Source: Flammeovirgaceae bacterium (GTDB taxonomy: Bacteria > Bacteroidota > Bacteroidia > Cytophagales > Cyclobacteriaceae). From it: a stretch of 64,000 nucleotides of DNA. The notes beneath the pieces are model-generated. The model ran no database searches. It saw only the letters and a program-made list of their open reading frames with translations, and had not been told where the DNA came from. Of this stretch, positions 40,097 to 49,748 are shown piece by piece. The position numbers were made by a program, and so were the translations under genes. How positions within the stretch are numbered: the stretch's first letter is position 1; every line of letters begins with the position of its first letter. The stretch is from assembly GCA_016709845.1 (NCBI GenBank), contig JADJMA010000063.1, positions 227,720 through 291,719 of the forward strand, in the 5' to 3' direction.

Positions 40097-40119
40097 TCAA
40101 TTTTCAAAATCTTTGAATA

Positions 40120-40455
40120 TTATTTAGGCTCAGAGGCTGGCGTTGCAGGCTGCTCTGTTTTCTTAAGGTCAATAGGTGAACTTTGCTGCTGTCTGGCTTT
40201 CTCAAGTATTTCGTCTGTACTGCCTGTGTTTGGCGCAGTAAAATTAGTAGCCAAAAGAAAAGACCATGATGGCAATTGCAAATCCCCAGGTTAATCGCTC
40301 AAGCAAATCCCCGGTTTTTTAACACCAATCATATTACTTGCACCAGATCCACCAAACTGACTGGATAGTCCGCCTCCTTTTGAATTTTGCGCAAGAACAA
40401 CTAATACTAATAAAACTGAGCTAAAAATGGCTAAGCTGATAAATAGGATATACAT
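40120..40455 (-). CDS. secG: Preprotein translocase subunit SecG, frameshifted
   Basis: Small inner-membrane Sec subunit. From ATG 40455: YILFISLAIFSSVLLVLVVL (helix 1), then the conserved AQNSKGGGLSSQFGGSGASN loop, and after an A-run indel near 40310 LERLTWGFAIAIMVFS (helix 2), with a second indel near 40255. The C-terminal tail is Gln/Pro-rich and ends ATPASEPK. About 111 residues. The stop lies 24 bases upstream of a terminator; the upstream neighbour is the coiled helical protein that follows lptE. Confidence 0.9.
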
Positions 40456-40457
40456 AA

Positions 40458-41342
40458 TTATTTCTTCAGGTCTTCAATTTGAGCCGCAAAGTAAGCCTTT
40501 TTTTGTGGAAATTTCCAAATTAACTTCTTCAGTACTTCCATAGCCTTTTCCTTTTTACCCTGTTTAAGAAGAATTTGAACAAGGGTTTCTGAAACTATAT
40601 TCTCGCCATAGGTTAGATTCTTTTCTATCAAATCTTCTTTTGATTCGGAAGCGATAGAGGCGGCTAATTTGTTTTTTGAAATGCTGGGCTGCGATTTTAT
40701 AAACTGATCAATGATTTCGATTTGTTCTTTTTGCTTAGACCCCTCTGGTTTAATCTTCTTTTTGGTAGTCTTTATTTCCTGAATAAATTCTTCTTCAGGG
40801 TCTGCGTGATTCTTTTCTTTTTTCTGCTTTTGAACTTGTGGTGGAGGTTGTGATTGGGTCATCGAAAGATTTTTCAGCGCCTCCTCAAACTGTAGTTTTC
40901 TTTGCTTTAGAGTTTCAATGTCGCGCATAACTTCCTCATGCAAGTTATCGGTTGATTGATTTGTTTTCGGGATGGTTATAGGCTCAACAATTTCATGATC
41001 TACCAACTTTGGTGCTGATTCCCTTTTTGTTTCCACGCGAGACGGAGGCTCTTGCGGCACCGGCACCTTAATTTTATTTTCGCCTTTAAGAATTCGACCC
41101 GTAGGCTTAAGTGCCCCTGTCATAATTGATTTGAGAGCAGCCCGATCGGTACTATAAATTGCACTGAGGTGCAAATACTGTTCTTTTTCTTTTAGAGAAT
41201 TATCTTGTGCGGCTCGGGCCGTCATACCCTGAATGACCTGACTATATGGAAATTCTTGCCTGAGAGAAATCAAATTTGCCGTTTCTTCAGCGGTAAGCGA
41301 AGTGTACCTTGATAGGAGTAAGTTGAATTGATCTCTTTCCAC
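40458..41342 (-). CDS. Uncharacterised helical protein with C-terminal TPR-like segment
   Basis: Intact 294-residue protein with no signal peptide. N-terminal ~85 residues are helical (FNLLLSRYTSLTAEETANLI, IQGMTARAAQDNSLKEKEQY). A long low-complexity Lys/Glu/Pro middle follows, and the end (ENIVSETLVQILLKQGKKEK, AMEVLKKLIWKFPQKKAYFA) is one TPR-like repeat. It sits directly between lptE and secG with a 2-base gap to secG, an arrangement I associate with Cytophagales. Function unknown. Confidence 0.75.
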   Translation of the reverse strand: MERDQFNLLLSRYTSLTAEETANLISLRQEFPYSQVIQGMTARAAQDNSLKEKEQYLHLSAIYSTDRAALKSIMTGALKPTGRILKGENKIKVPVPQEPPSRVETKRESAPKLVDHEIVEPITIPKTNQSTDNLHEEVMRDIETLKQRKLQFEEALKNLSMTQSQPPPQVQKQKKEKNHADPEEEFIQEIKTTKKKIKPEGSKQKEQIEIIDQFIKSQPSISKNKLAASIASESKEDLIEKNLTYGENIVSETLVQILLKQGKKEKAMEVLKKLIWKFPQKKAYFAAQIEDLKK

Positions 41343-41397
41343 TTTTATTTAAAGGAGGTAATAGTAAATGTACGGCAAAATAAAACTTTGTGCAACC

Positions 41398-41927
41398 TTA
41401 CCAGTTGGCTATTGTACCATTAAAAATATCAATGAAAATCTGTTCCAGAATTTTTTCTCAAGGTTTTCCTGCACCGAATTAAAGTCCTGCGCACTTGGAA
41501 AATCAGCATAGAAACTGAACACACGATCTTTGAAATTATTTTTTGGCTCAATGGTATCAACGTAATTGGCTCGAACGGCTATCGTTAAACGTGTTAGCGA
41601 AGCCGGATCACCGGATTGACTTGATGTACTGGATACAGGCGCAATAGGAGTGAGTGCATATTGCGTAATGGTACCTTCAATCTGAAGTTCGCCATTTTCC
41701 TGAACTACTCGTAAGCTTGAATTCTGTTGAAAATACTGCTTTAAACGATTGGTAAATGTTTGCCCTAAGTTGGCAGGACCTAAATCAGTATTATTAAAGA
41801 AATCATCAACCTGAATAGTCTGTGCGTTGGTAGCCGCTCCTGTAAATGAATAGCTCATACAACCCTGAAGGGTTACCAATGCAACGCCCAACAATAAACT
41901 TAGGATAACTAAAAATCTATTCTTCAA
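41398..41927 (-). CDS. lptE: LptE-family lipoprotein, frameshifted
   Basis: Outer-membrane lipoprotein that plugs the LptD LPS channel. Lipobox ALVTLQGCMSYSFTGA after a hydrophobic signal; then the compact LptE-like domain with INGT-style NFKDRVFSFYADFPSAQDF, RLKQYFQQNSSLRVV and GELQIEGTITQYAL. An indel near 41450 breaks the last 25 residues; the corrected end reads LEKILEQIF then NGTIANW, stop at 41398. Overlaps the 3' end of the sigma-54 activator by 11 bases. Confidence 0.88.
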
Positions 41928-43165
41928 GTTCGTATTCTTTAATCTTACGGTATAGTGTGCGTTCGGATATACCCAAATCGCGGGCTGCGTATTTTCGTTT
42001 GTTGTTGTTTTTTCTCAAGGCCCGTAAAATTAATTCTCTTTCTTTTTTTACAATAGAAAGCGAATCATCCTCGGCTTCATGGGTTATGTCCTGAACTTCT
42101 TCTTCATTATCGACTGTATTCTCAGTAGCGTTGATGCTTAATGTCACAGGCTCATGCGTTGGCTTTATTTCATCATGAATACCTTCAAACAGCCCGGCAT
42201 GATCTTTCATGATTTGGGCTGCCTTGGTTGGATTGCCCGTGCTTTCCAACACAACTTTTTTGAGATCATTCATGTCTTTACGCAGATCAAACAAAATCTT
42301 GTAAAGAATTTCGCGCTCCGAAATACTATCGTTACCCCCATGGTCTTTATAAAGAGCTGGCAAGCTGCTCTCCTTTGGAATATAGTGATTCAAAACTTCT
42401 GAAGTGATTTCCATATTATCTGAAGAAAGAACAGAGATTTGCTCTACCAGATTTTTTAATTGTCGGATATTACCAGGGAAGCGATACTTCAAAAGCAGTG
42501 CTTTGGCGTCATCGGTAAGGGTGATTGGCTTTACTTTATATTTTTCTGCAAAGTCAGTTGCAAACTTTCTAAAAAAGTAGCTCAACATCTTTCCTCGTTC
42601 TCTAAGTGGTGGAACATAGATGGTACTGTACTAAGTCGATAATACAAATCCTCTCTAAATTTTCCGTGTTCAACTTTTACTAATAGATTAACATTGGTTG
42701 CAGCCACTACGCGCACATCGGTCTTTTGCACTTTAGAGGAACCCACCTTAATAAATTCTCCATTCTCAAGAACCCGTAAAAGTCTTGCCTGCGTACCAAG
42801 TGGCATCTCGCCAATCTCATCTAAAAAAATAGTGCCTCCATTAGTTACCTCAAAATATCCTTTGCGGGATTCGTGTGCACCCGTGAAAGATCCTTTTTCG
42901 TGTCCAAATAATTCAGAATCGATAGTGCCTTCGGGTATCGAGCCGCAGTTTATGGCAATGAACTGGCCATGCTTACGAGGACTTAGATAATGAATAATTT
43001 TGAGAATGATTCTTTACCACTTCCACTTTCTCCGGTAATCAAAACCGACATATCTGTGGGCGCAACTTGCATGGCGACACGTACCGCATTATTGAGTAAG
43101 GGTGAGGTGCCCATCACTCCGTATCGTTGTTTTACACTTTGTATTTCTGAATCTGTAATTGCCAT
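41917..43165 (-). CDS. Sigma-54-dependent activator (AAA+, Fis-type HTH) without receiver domain, frameshifted
   Basis: Bacterial enhancer-binding protein. AAA+ domain starts almost at the N-terminus (YGVMGTSPLLNNAVRVA), with Walker A ITGESGSGKESF, the sigma-54 contact loop as GSFTGA, Walker B NGGTIFLDEIGEMPL, and sensor parts VRVVAATNVNL and REDLYYRLSTV. Long linker (NMEITSEVLNHYIPKESSLP) leads to the C-terminal Fis HTH (NKRKYAARDLGISERTLYRKIKEYEL). About 415 residues with indels near 42590 and 42990. There is no receiver or GAF domain, so it is likely controlled by level or partner protein. Overlaps lptE at its 3' end. Confidence 0.9.
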
Positions 43166-43167
43166 AA

Positions 43168-44528
43168 TTAATCTACCATCTTGCCTATCAAAGTCCCACT
43201 TGTACAACGCTCTATTAGAACATTGACGTATTCACCCTTCGACTTATTTTGTTTTGGAAAAACAGCTACGTGATTGGAAGAAGTTCTTCCTTGCCATTGG
43301 GTATTATTCTTACGCGATTCGCCTTCAATCAATACGCGTTGGATCGTACCTACATCTTGTTGATGATGAAGGTGAGAATACTGTCTTTGCTTAAAAATAA
43401 TTTCTTCCAGCCTGCGGTTTTTTACATCTAAAGGGATATCATCCTGATGTTTTTTAGCTGCCAGCGGGAACAATATCCTGAAATCATATCCGAAGAGATA
43501 CCACATGTTGGTCCTAAGATATTTCTTATGCTCTGCACTTTATTTAGGTACCATTCGCGGGTATAACCTCGATTCATCAATTCAAGAATCCGGCTATTAC
43601 CACTCTGTGCCGGTAGATGTATATTCTTACAGATATTTTCATGTTTCGCCATTACATGCAAAACTTCATCGGTAATGTCCTTTGGGTGCGAGGTTGAGAA
43701 GCGAACGCGAAGGTCAGGATGGACGTTCGCTACTAATTCCAAGAGGTTGGCAAAATTGATAATTTGTTGAATTTCTTTTTTTTCGAGTTTTGCTTTATTG
43801 TTTTCTTCTTCACTCCACTTATACGAATCGACATTTTGACCGAGAAGCGTTACTTCTCTAAAACCTCTTTCAAAAAGATCCTGGGCTTCGGCAACTATCG
43901 AATGCGGATCACGACTTCTTTCCCGCCCACGGGTAAAGGGAACAACACAAAACGAACACATGTTGTCGCAACCGCGCATAATAGAAATAAACGCGGTTAC
44001 CCCATTGGTATTTAAACGAACAGGCGTGATATCGCCATACGTTTCTTCACGCGACAAAAATGTATTCACTGCTTTGTCGCCTTCGTCAACCTGATTAATG
44101 AGTTTAGGCAAATCTCGATAAGCATCGGGGCCTGCCACTAAATCAACGATCTTCTCTTCTTCCAACAACTTTGTTTTCAATCGTTCGGCCATGCAACCTA
44201 ATATGCCAACCATTAATTCAGGTTTCTTTTTCTTGAACCCTTGAATATGGTGGAGCCGCTTGCGAATCGTTAGTTCAGCTTTTTCGCGGATTGAACATGT
44301 GTTCAAAAAAACGAGATCAGCCTGGGCAATATCAGAAGTGGTATCAAAGCCCTCCTGCTTCAAAATAGAAGCTACTATCTCACTGTCTGAGAAGTTCATT
44401 TGGCAGCCATAACTTTCGATATAAAGCTTTCTCGTTTTGCCTGTATTCTGATCCACAGTTCTAATGGGTTCAGCATTAAGCTCGTTTTGCGCCTCAAAAA
44501 TCCCAATATCTTCAATCAAATTCTTCAT
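43168..44528 (-). CDS. miaB: tRNA 2-methylthio-N6-isopentenyladenosine synthase MiaB, frameshifted and apparently missing an internal segment
   Basis: Radical-SAM enzyme that methylthiolates A37 of tRNAs reading UNN codons. N-terminal UPF0004 domain with cluster cysteines (ESYGCQMNFSDSEIV, NTCSIREKAEL, GILGCMAERL), then the SAM cluster GCDNMCSFCVVPFTRGRE, and the TRAM domain end (EGESRKNNTQWQGRTSSNHV, VLIERCTSGTLIGKMV). Between ISSDMISG and LAAKKHQDDIP the usual ~30-35 residues (GETEE...YSxRPGT region) are missing and the frame changes near 43470. Whether this is a true deletion or an assembly collapse cannot be told. Start 44528 (MKNLIEDIG) is preferred to a TTG upstream. Confidence 0.93.
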
Positions 44529-44661
44529 TTTCGATGTTTCGGATGGCAAAATTAATGTTTTCTACTCTATTTATGACATCTTGTCAGTTAGTTTTTTGAA
44601 TTTATAAAAACTGCTTATTCATGATGCGTGGGATATTTTTAGGCTTATTTTGCTTCCCTAT

Positions 44662-45171
44662 ATGGCAATAGTTAAGACGATTCGAGGAAATGAACCAAAA
44701 TTTGGAGCGAACTGCTTTTTGGCGGATAACGCAGTAGTTGTTGGCGAAGTTACGATGGGTGATAACTGCACTGTTTGGTTTAATGCTGTTGTTCGTGGCG
44801 ATGTTCATTCAATCACTATTGGAAACAATACCAATATTCAGGATGGGGCCATTATCCATTGTACGTATCAAAAGGCAAAGACGGTAATAGGTAACAATGT
44901 TTCCATTGCACACAACGCCATTGTGCATGGCTGTACGATTGAAGATAATGTGTTGATAGGAATGGGTGCAATAATTATGGACAATGCGGTTGTTGGAACA
45001 GGATCTGTTATTGCTGCGGGAGCCATTATTTTGTCGGGTACGCGTGTAGAAGCGGGAAGCATTTATGCAGGCATTCCAGCCAAAAAAGTGAAAGAAGTAG
45101 GAGATGAGATGAAAGCGGTGATTGTGCGCACGGCTCTTAATTATCCTATGTATGCAGAATGGTATAAGTAA
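44662..45171 (+). CDS. Gamma-carbonic-anhydrase-family hexapeptide protein
   Basis: Intact 169-residue left-handed beta-helix protein. Hexapeptide turns run through VVVGEVTMGDNCTVWFNAVV, ITIGNNTNIQDGAIIHC, VIGNNVSIAHNAIVHGCTIE and IGMGAIIMDNAVVGTGSVIA. The metal His set expected in gamma-CA is visible in IIHC and the SIAHNAIVHG pair. Gamma-CAs hydrate CO2 with zinc or iron; members without all catalytic residues exist, so activity is inferred. Divergent from miaB. Confidence 0.9.
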   Translation: MAIVKTIRGNEPKFGANCFLADNAVVVGEVTMGDNCTVWFNAVVRGDVHSITIGNNTNIQDGAIIHCTYQKAKTVIGNNVSIAHNAIVHGCTIEDNVLIGMGAIIMDNAVVGTGSVIAAGAIILSGTRVEAGSIYAGIPAKKVKEVGDEMKAVIVRTALNYPMYAEWYK

Positions 45172-45187
45172 TAAATCAGAAAGGAAA

Positions 45188-45750
45188 ATGGAAGAGATAC
45201 CCAATAGTGGATACGATTTAGAAGTAATCAAGGATTATAAGAAGCGGATTGCTTTAACGGGCAAATCCTACTTACTCGATGAAGATGACGAACAAACGGA
45301 TGAGTATGTGCATTTTTATTTCATAGGGAAAGACAATGAGGCCGAAGTCATCTATGACTGCATTTTATATACACTTCGATTTCAACATGAAAGTGAATTA
45401 TTTGATATTGCTGAGCATAAAGCCGCTCAGCACTTTCCTCAGTACAAAAAATTAAATATGAAGAGGATGAAAATGGAGATTTAAAAACGTTGAATGATCT
45501 GGAAGAAGAAATAGGACTCTATATGGCCGAGGTTATGGTAGAGTTGGAGGAGGAAGGCGAAGTGAAGGTGAGCGAGTATGTTGAAATGGATGCTGGTCAC
45601 GATTTTGGAATTGGTTTGGATGCCAGCCTCCATCTGGAAACTATAACGCCTCAGCTCATAGAGCGATTTATTAGCGATTTCAATTCTGATAATTTGAAGT
45701 TGGATGACTCCTTATATTCATTTCAAATGAATAGTGATTTCAAAGAATAG
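45188..45750 (+). CDS. Acidic conserved protein of unknown function, frameshifted
   Basis: Start 45188 (MEEIPNSGYDLEVI). Soluble and very acidic; visible stretches: KDYKKRIALTGKSYLLDEDD, EYVHFYFIGKDNEAEVIYDC, LRFQHESELFDIAEHKAAQH, then across an indel near 45450 (YEEDENGDLKTLND), LEEEIGLYMAEVMVELEEEG and ASLHLETITPQLIERFISDF. About 187 residues. No signal, no recognisable domain. It follows the gamma-CA gene by 16 bases on the same strand. Confidence 0.7.
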
Positions 45751-45798
45751 TCGGATTTAAAAAAAACAGAAAACTCTAATAATTCATGAATTGTGGCC

Positions 45799-45806
45799 TA
45801 TATTTG
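45799..45806 (+). promoter_or_regulatory. Bacteroidota -7 box (TAnnTTTG) for the OmpH-type gene
   Basis: TATATTTG matches TAnnTTTG exactly and lies 22 bases before the ATG at 45829, a typical distance. A -33 TTG is not obvious upstream. Confidence 0.55.
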
Positions 45807-45828
45807 CGGCCCTAAATATTTTAAATTC

Positions 45829-46449
45829 ATGAAAAACCTTTCACTTGGCCTTAACGCAGTTTTACTTGTAGCCGTTGGTATTTTATACTATTTGCACTTC
45901 TCTTCCAAAGACTCGTCCACCCCGGTATCCGGCAACGTTATGGCTGGCGATCTGAAGATTGCTTATATAAATTCAGATTCAGTTCTTAAACATTACGATT
46001 TCTTCAAAGTAAACATGGAGAAACTTGAGTCGCGCGGAAAAAAACTTGATCAGGATCTTCAAAACCGAGCACAAAGTTTACAGAATGATATTGCCGCCTA
46101 CCAAAGAAATTATAGCAGCATGACCATTGGCCAAGCGAAAGCGGTAGAAGATGACTTGGGTAAGAAACGTCAAAACCTGGAGCTTTACCAAAGAAGTCTT
46201 GAGCAAGAACTTGGTACAGAACAAGCGAAAATGAATGAAGAGTTATACAAGAAAATCACCGATTACCTGAAGGAATATGCGCAACAGAAAGAGTTGCAGA
46301 TTGTACTGAAGTATAACCCGGGTAGCGATGTACTCTATGGAGGAGCTAGTGGAGATATCACGCAGGATGTAATTAAAGGATTAAATATCGCGTATAGCGT
46401 TGATAAGACTAAAGTGAAAACGGACTCAACGGCCTCCAAGAAAAAATAA
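45829..46449 (+). CDS. OmpH/Skp-family periplasmic chaperone
   Basis: Intact, about 206 residues. N-terminal signal or anchor (NLSLGLNAVLLVAVGILYYL), then IAYINSDSVLKHYDFF, the conserved Skp opening, a long coiled coil (LESRGKKLDQDLQNRAQSLQ to LEQELGTEQAKMNEELYKKI) and the end LQIVLKYNPGSDVLYGG, GDITQDVIKGLNIAY. Skp-type proteins hold unfolded outer-membrane proteins in the periplasm. Start at 45829 (MKNLSLG) follows the promoter box and is preferred to upstream 45793. Followed by a strong terminator. Confidence 0.9.
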   Translation: MKNLSLGLNAVLLVAVGILYYLHFSSKDSSTPVSGNVMAGDLKIAYINSDSVLKHYDFFKVNMEKLESRGKKLDQDLQNRAQSLQNDIAAYQRNYSSMTIGQAKAVEDDLGKKRQNLELYQRSLEQELGTEQAKMNEELYKKITDYLKEYAQQKELQIVLKYNPGSDVLYGGASGDITQDVIKGLNIAYSVDKTKVKTDSTASKKK

Positions 46450-46467
46450 ACAAATTGGGTTTCATAT

Positions 46468-46505
46468 AAAGCCGACCGGGTAAAAATCCTTGTCGGCTTT
46501 TTTTT
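46468..46505 (+). terminator. Hairpin terminator after the OmpH-type gene
   Basis: AAAGCCGAC / GTCGGCTTT, a perfect 9-bp stem with a 15-base loop, followed by an unbroken T-run. Confidence 0.9.
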
Positions 46506-46534
46506 GTTATAAGTCTTTATATTAATTTCAAATC

Positions 46535-49500
46535 GTGAAAAATAATGTACTTGGTTTTTTGGGCGTTCGGGAAGATGAACAGGTGCAGGTGTGGCTTATG
46601 CTCATCACCGGGTTTTTCATTGGTATCTTTATCGCCACCTATCAGGTTACAGCCGAGTCATTATTTCTGAATAAATTAAGTGATCAACTGGACAAAGCCT
46701 TTCTGATTTCAGGGGTACTCGGTATAGTCTCGACACTTTTATTTTCATATTTCCAAAACCGAATCAGGTTTGTTACGCTCACCATTGCCAGTATTGTTTT
46801 GATTGTATTGGCCACCTTTGGTCTTTACTATTTTTATCACTTTGCCGAGGGTAACGTACAGAATATTACACTCTTTCTCATGTACTGCCTTATTGGGCCG
46901 ATGACGGCAATTCTTCTCCTTTGCTATTGGGGAATTTTTGGAAGACTTTTCAATTTCAAGCAATCGAAAAGAATAATTGGGTGGATTGATACAGGACAGC
47001 TAATCGCGATCATTATTGCCAATTTTTTAATTCCGTTTACAACCTCATTTTTTCCTGATACGTCAAATTACTTGCTTGTGTGTAACATAAGTATCGTAGG
47101 CTCATTAATCTGTCTCATAATTATAGCCGTAAAATTTGATCTGGCTAGTTTGAGCTCAGATAAAAGTGTTAAGGAAGAAACGCGTTTTGCTAAAATATTC
47201 AAGGATCGGTATATCGTTTTGCTCAGCACTTTTCTGATTATCTCGATGGTTACCTTTAGTTTCAATCAGTTTACATTTCAAACGTTGCTCAATAAGCAGT
47301 ACCCCGACCAAAGAGATCTTACAAACTTCCTGGCTTTTTTTAATGGAGCCATTTATGCACTTAGTTTATTCATGCAACCTTTTATCTGTAGGGGCGATAC
47401 TATCCGGAGGTTTGCTAGGCTACGATTTAACCAGCAACCCACAAACCTACATTTACTTCTTTCTTTTTGTAGCGGTTACCCGCCTCTTTAATAGTATGTT
47501 AAAAGACTCGCTGGAGAACCCGATATATAAACTTTTATTTATTCCGCTGGATAGCCGGTATCGATTCAGCATTCAGACAAAAGTTGAAGGCATTGTAAAT
47601 GAGTCAGGCAGATTTATAGCGGTATCTTTATTTTCTTATTTGCCCTGGCTCCTTTTTTCAAAATTATTTGGGTGCCTGTTATTGTATTAGGATTGATCCT
47701 CGCTTACTTCAAAGTGATTCAAAGCTTATACCAGGAGTATAAGGGTAAGATCAGATCTAAACTGGAACACACCGGTGAACTTCAGGATCGACTCGAAATT
47801 GGCTATTCAGAAATCACCACCAAATTGGAGACCAACTTGCAGGGACAAAATCCCGCCAAGGCTGTTTTCTCATATAAACTTCTGGAGAAAATAGATCCTT
47901 CTAAATCCGGCATCTGGATAAACTCGTTAATGAAGAATAACGAAGAGAACTGCAAAGAGTACGCGCAACGAAAAATGAATGAGTTAAAAGGTCTCTCTGT
48001 TTCCGAGAACTATGTAATACGGGTCAATAGCGATCAAATATCTGCAGGCAATAAAAACATTCTTTCTAAGAATGATATTGATTTGATTTTGACTAGTGGA
48101 GGCGATATACAGAAAGCACGCATTCAAAGACTGGCAAGATCAGTAGATGCCAATGACAGGCATTATAGTGCCGAGCTATTACTTCATTCTCAAAATAAAG
48201 AGAATATAAGTTTCCTCATTGAGCTGCTAAGTGATAGTGAATCAAAGGTTCGCAGTGCTGCAATTAAAACAGCCATCAAGAAAAATAACAATGAAGTGAT
48301 TTACTCGCTCATTGAAAATCTCGGAAGTGTACAACACGCCAACGAGGCCATGAATGCATTAATCCTAATTGGTGAGCCTGCCCTTACCTTGTTGGATAAT
48401 TCATTTTATAGATCCGGTCAACCTTCAGCAATTATGCTGCGATTAGTACGAAGTATCGGTGCTATTGGAGGAACAAGGGCTAAGGAAATGCTCTGGAATA
48501 AGATTGATTATCCGGATAAGGTAATCGTATCAAGTTCTATTAGCGTTGGGAGAGTCTGGTTTTAAAGCGGGCATGTCGCAGGTAAGTCGCATTAAAAACG
48601 CGATCGAATCGGATATTGCCGACATCACTTGGAATCTGGGCGCGATTCAGAAATTGGGGATGAAGAAGTTTCCGCTGTGGTTCGGAGAGCTTTAAATAGG
48701 AGATTCAGAATGATGTAGAACATATTTATATGTTGCTCGCCATGTTATATGATACCCGTTCCATTCAATTGGTGAAAGAAAATATTGAGAGTGGTATAGC
48801 CGAGGGAGTTACCTATGCGGTTGAATTAATGGATGTATTTCTTTCAGAACAACTTAAACAACAGGTAATACCGGTTATTGATGATCTTAGTGTTTCGGAG
48901 AAAAATGAAACGCCTGGAAATATTTTATCCACGCGTACAATTGGACGAGAAATTGGTTCTTAAGTTTTTAATCAATCGTGAATTTACGCAAAGTAATCGC
49001 TGGACGAAGGCAGCTGTTTTGTATCAGTTAGGCCAGCAGCGAATTGGAGACTTTAGTTTGGATTTAGATTGCTCAACTTTTCAATCCCGATTCGCTCATA
49101 CGGGAGACAGCCGCCTGGTCTCTATTTCAGATAAACGCAGAGTTATATCATTCAAATGCCATTCGGTTGGGCTCCGAAATTAAGCGCGAATTAGACTACG
49201 CTATTCTGGGTAACGAGCAAAAATTTACCTTAATGAATTATAAAAAGGTATTATTCTTTCAACAAATTTCGCTCTTTGAAGGTATGGCAGGTCTCACATT
49301 GTCCTACCTGGTAGATGTTTCAAAAACCGTTTTATTGAGTGAAGGGGAGGTACTGAGTATAGACGAAAAACTAAATAACGATTTCTACATTGTCTATCGG
49401 GGTGTGGTTGAATATTATGACAAAGGAAGCTTTGTGGTTGAATACCAGGTAGGACAGTTTATTGGCGAACGATTAGCTTCTCCGGGGTTTGCAAATTCTA

Positions 49501-49613
49501 ACATGGTTAAGGCCAAAGAGGCTACCATTTTATTGAAGTTTAATAAAGATCGGTTTTACGAGCTTTTGTCGAATCACGTAAAGTTAGCCGACAAGGTTTT
49601 GGAATATATTTGA
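46535..49613 (+). CDS. Large nucleotide-transporter-like membrane protein with HEAT repeats and a cNMP-binding-like domain, frameshifted
   Basis: A single reading direction covers about 1,025 residues from GTG 46535. N-terminal ~400 residues: about 12 hydrophobic helices (VWLMLITGFFIGIFIATYQV, ITLFLMYCLIGPMTAILLLC, RIIGWIDTGQLIAIIIANFL) resembling the ATP/ADP translocase (Npt/NTT) branch of the major facilitator fold. Middle: HEAT-like repeats (LLSDSESKVRSAAIKTAIKK, NAEAMNALILIGEPALTLLD). C-terminal ~130: a cyclic-nucleotide-binding-like beta-roll (LFFQQISLFEGMAGLTLSYL, VSKTVLLSEGEVLSIDEKLN, DFYIVYRGVVEYYDKGSFVV, YQVGQFIGERL). At least five indels (near 47380, 47680, 48560, 48690, 48960 and 49160). 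The ligand of the last domain is unproven. Confidence 0.8.
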
Positions 49614-49748
49614 TTTTAGTTTAAATTTCAAAGATTTTTTTAGCTAAGCAGAGGGCTACGACTATTTTTTAAGCTTAAGAATACTCAGGTAAAATATCCG
49701 AAATCCTCTCTATTTTATTTAAATTTCAGTCTTACAGTTTCTAAAAGG

